Origin: CAYSUS01 sp964434165
GTDB lineage: Bacteria > Planctomycetota > Planctomycetia > Pirellulales > Thermoguttaceae
Assembly (NCBI GenBank): GCA_964434165.1
Contig: CAYSUS010000014.1
Coordinates: 1 to 64,000 of the forward strand
DNA length: 64,000 nucleotides
Direction of reading: 5' to 3'
In this document: positions 62,267 through 64,000 of the stretch, in pieces
Layout of the letters: each line of letters starts with the position of its first letter
Numbering within the stretch: position 1 is the stretch's first letter
Translations under genes and position numbers: made by a program
The notes under the pieces: model-generated
The model's input: the letters and a program-made list of their open reading frames with translations, nothing else
Told to the model about the DNA's origin: nothing
Databases searched by the model: none

Positions 62267-64000
62267 ATGAGGAACCCAGGATCGCATCTGTCGCTGCTCG
62301 TGTGCCTGTCCGGGCTGACCTCGGCGATCGCCGCCGGGCCGGCCGCGGCGGCTCCGTCCCAGCCACCCGCCGTGGAGCAGCCGGGCGAGCACGGGCAAGC
62401 GCCCCCGCCTGGTCAGCCCGCCCCGCTGGAGCTCGACGACGCGCCGGAGACCCTCTTGCCGAGGAAGCCGCGCACCGAGGCGGAGAGCGATCGGCTCGAA
62501 GCCGTGGCGCTGTTCGCCGCGGCCAGGACGCGCGAGCGCCGCTCGGATTACGAGGAGGCCCTTCGGTTGTACCAGCGGGCCCTGCGCTGCGACCCGGAAG
62601 CCCTGGCGGTCGCCCGGGCGATCGTGCCTCTGGCCTACCGGCTGAAGCGTTATGACGAGGCGGTGCGCTACGCCCTGAAGGTCGTCGAGCTGGAGGAGCC
62701 CGATCCGTTCCTCCTCCGGGCGCTGGCCCGGCACCTGGTGGAAAGCGGCGACATCGAGCGTGCCATCACGCTCTACGAGAAGGCGGTCAACGCCCGTGCG
62801 GGCGAGAAGCCTTCCGCGGTCGAGGTGGCGATGTGGATGGAATTGGGACATTTCCACCACGTGGTCGGGCAGCACGAGAAGGCGGCCCGGCGATTCGCCC
62901 GCGTGGTCGAAGCGCTAAAGAACCCCGACGAGTTCGGGCTGGACGGGCGGGCGGTCAAGATCCTTCTGGCCGACGGCGGCACCACGTTCCAGGCGATGGG
63001 CGAGAGCTTCCTTCAGTGCGGACGCCTGGACGAGGCCCTCGCGGCATTTGAGAAGTCGCACGAGTTGACGCCGGACGAGGGCCTGCTGGGGCTGGGGCGA
63101 GCCCGGGTGCTTCTGAAGAAGAAGCGACCGGACGAAGCCCTCAAGGCGCTTCAGGTCTATTTCGACTCGAAGCAGACGACCCAGGCGACCCTGCCCTACG
63201 AGGTGCTCGCGGAGATCCTCCGCGCTCAGGGCAAGGCCGACGCGCTGATCGCGCGGCTGGAAAAGCTGCGCTCGGACGACGGGGAGAACGTGCCTTTGGG
63301 TTACTTCCTCGCCGAGTGCTACGACGGGGCGGGCGAGCTGGACAAGGCGGCCGAGCTGTACGGCGAGGTGCTCAAGAAGACGGCCACGCTCGACGGATAC
63401 CGCGCCCTGGCCGAGATCCACCGCCGCACCGGGGACGGCAGCAAGCTGCTGGACGTCCTGGCCGATTTGGTCGGCAAGACCTCGTCGCTGGAGGCGCTGG
63501 GCGAAGAGGCGTGCGGGCGCCTGGCCGAGCCGGCCACGGTACGGCGCGTGCTCGAGGCCGCCCGGGCCCGGCGCGCGCGCGGCGAAGCCGAGCTCTCGTT
63601 CGAGGCGAGCCTGGCGGCGGCGCTTCTGGCCCTGCGGAGCGAGCGGCCCGAACCGGCATCGGAGCTGTTCGAGATCGCGCTGGCTGCCCGTCCGAAGCGG
63701 GCGGGCGATCTGCTGCTGCGCTGGGGCGTCGGCCTGCTGGTGGCCGGCGAGCCGGAGAAGGCGGCCGAGGTCTTCCGGCGCGGGATCGAAGAGGAGCCGC
63801 CTCCGGACGAGACGCCGGTGTTCCACTTCTATCTGGCCGGGGCGCTGGAGCTGGCCGGAAAGACCGACGAGGCCCTGGCGGCCGCGCGCAAGGCGGCGGA
63901 GCTGCGCCCCGACACGGCGCGCTTCCAGAGCCGGGTGGCCTGGGTCCTCTACCACGCGGAGCGCTATGCCGAGGCCGAGGCGGCGTACAAGGCCCTGGTC
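62267..64000 (+). CDS. Exported TPR-repeat protein, 3' end outside window
   Basis: The frame runs from ATG 62267 to the last base of the window (578 codons without a stop). It starts MRNPGSHLSLLVCLSGLTSA, a signal peptide, followed by a Pro-rich stretch of about 50 residues. Tetratricopeptide repeats then begin at about residue 80 (SDYEEALRLYQRALRCDPEA) and continue as LPLAYRLKRYDEAVRYALKV-like units, AITLYEKAVNARAGEKPSAV, GRLDEALAAFEKSHELTPDE and GELDKAAELYGEVLKKTATL, with about ten repeats seen. Likely a periplasmic or outer-membrane scaffold. It runs on the same strand as the endonuclease III-like gene after about 110 bases. Confidence 0.85.
   Translation, partial: MRNPGSHLSLLVCLSGLTSAIAAGPAAAAPSQPPAVEQPGEHGQAPPPGQPAPLELDDAPETLLPRKPRTEAESDRLEAVALFAAARTRERRSDYEEALRLYQRALRCDPEALAVARAIVPLAYRLKRYDEAVRYALKVVELEEPDPFLLRALARHLVESGDIERAITLYEKAVNARAGEKPSAVEVAMWMELGHFHHVVGQHEKAARRFARVVEALKNPDEFGLDGRAVKILLADGGTTFQAMGESFLQCGRLDEALAAFEKSHELTPDEGLLGLGRARVLLKKKRPDEALKALQVYFDSKQTTQATLPYEVLAEILRAQGKADALIARLEKLRSDDGENVPLGYFLAECYDGAGELDKAAELYGEVLKKTATLDGYRALAEIHRRTGDGSKLLDVLADLVGKTSSLEALGEEACGRLAEPATVRRVLEAARARRARGEAELSFEASLAAALLALRSERPEPASELFEIALAARPKRAGDLLLRWGVGLLVAGEPEKAAEVFRRGIEEEPPPDETPVFHFYLAGALELAGKTDEALAAARKAAELRPDTARFQSRVAWVLYHAERYAEAEAAYKALV

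Overview
The window is GC-rich DNA that reads like a chromosome segment of a planctomycete (Planctomycetota, perhaps Pirellulales). This is inferred from gene content, not from a marker-gene search. The clues are an archaeal-type FhcA (formylmethanofuran dehydrogenase subunit A homologue), several DUF1080, sulfatase and polysaccharide-lyase-like secreted proteins, a YVTN propeller joined to a di-heme cytochrome, a short pilin-like protein, a RAYT transposase with its repeats, and several small families I associate with planctomycetes. I saw no rRNA, tRNA, CRISPR array, prophage or plasmid functions.

Layout. 0-10 kb: the 3' part of argG, a secreted glycoside-hydrolase-like protein, a spermidine-synthase-fold protein, small lipo- and membrane proteins, a pilin-like peptide, scpB with a very acidic tail, a macrodomain protein and a secreted beta-helix protein. 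9-14 kb: a propeller-cytochrome c protein, then a RAYT transposase and its repeats lying against the 3' end of proS. 14-22 kb: an arylsulfatase, then a leftward block ispF-cysS-ruvC-ruvA followed by two tandem zinc-ribbon membrane proteins. 22-33 kb: a TPR lipoprotein, serA, an SBBP propeller protein, a GalU-like enzyme next to a fucokinase-like/UDPGP fusion protein, and acsA. 33-44 kb: carbohydrate genes (DUF1080, a rhamnogalacturonan-lyase-like protein, a sugar transporter with ribokinase, a GH88-like hydrolase, an oligogalacturonate-lyase-like propeller) plus a cation-efflux protein. 44-52 kb: an orphan fhcA, then a rightward lipid A/LPS-core cluster of lpxK, an unknown exported protein, a heptosyltransferase-like GT9, a WaaP/InaA-like kinase and two GT4 enzymes with overlapping ends. 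52-64 kb: an exported secretin-N-like protein, a ketoacyl-synthase homologue that lacks its catalytic Cys, the nusA-infB-rbfA translation/transcription operon, an endonuclease III-like protein with a histone H1-like tail, and the start of a TPR protein.

How the genes work together. The scattered secreted hydrolases, lyases and sulfatase fit a scavenger of plant or algal acidic polysaccharides, with the sugar transporter, ribokinase and acsA feeding central metabolism. The lpxK-GT cluster shows that a lipid A-type outer membrane is made. Several intergenic gaps hold hairpins or short recurrent repeats that probably serve as terminators between convergent genes. The points most worth a second look are the fucokinase-like/UDPGP fusion pair, the Cys-less ketoacyl synthase homologue, the CysRS without a recognisable KMSKS loop, the endonuclease III-like protein without a clear catalytic Lys, and the RAYT repeats that supply stop codons to neighbouring genes.
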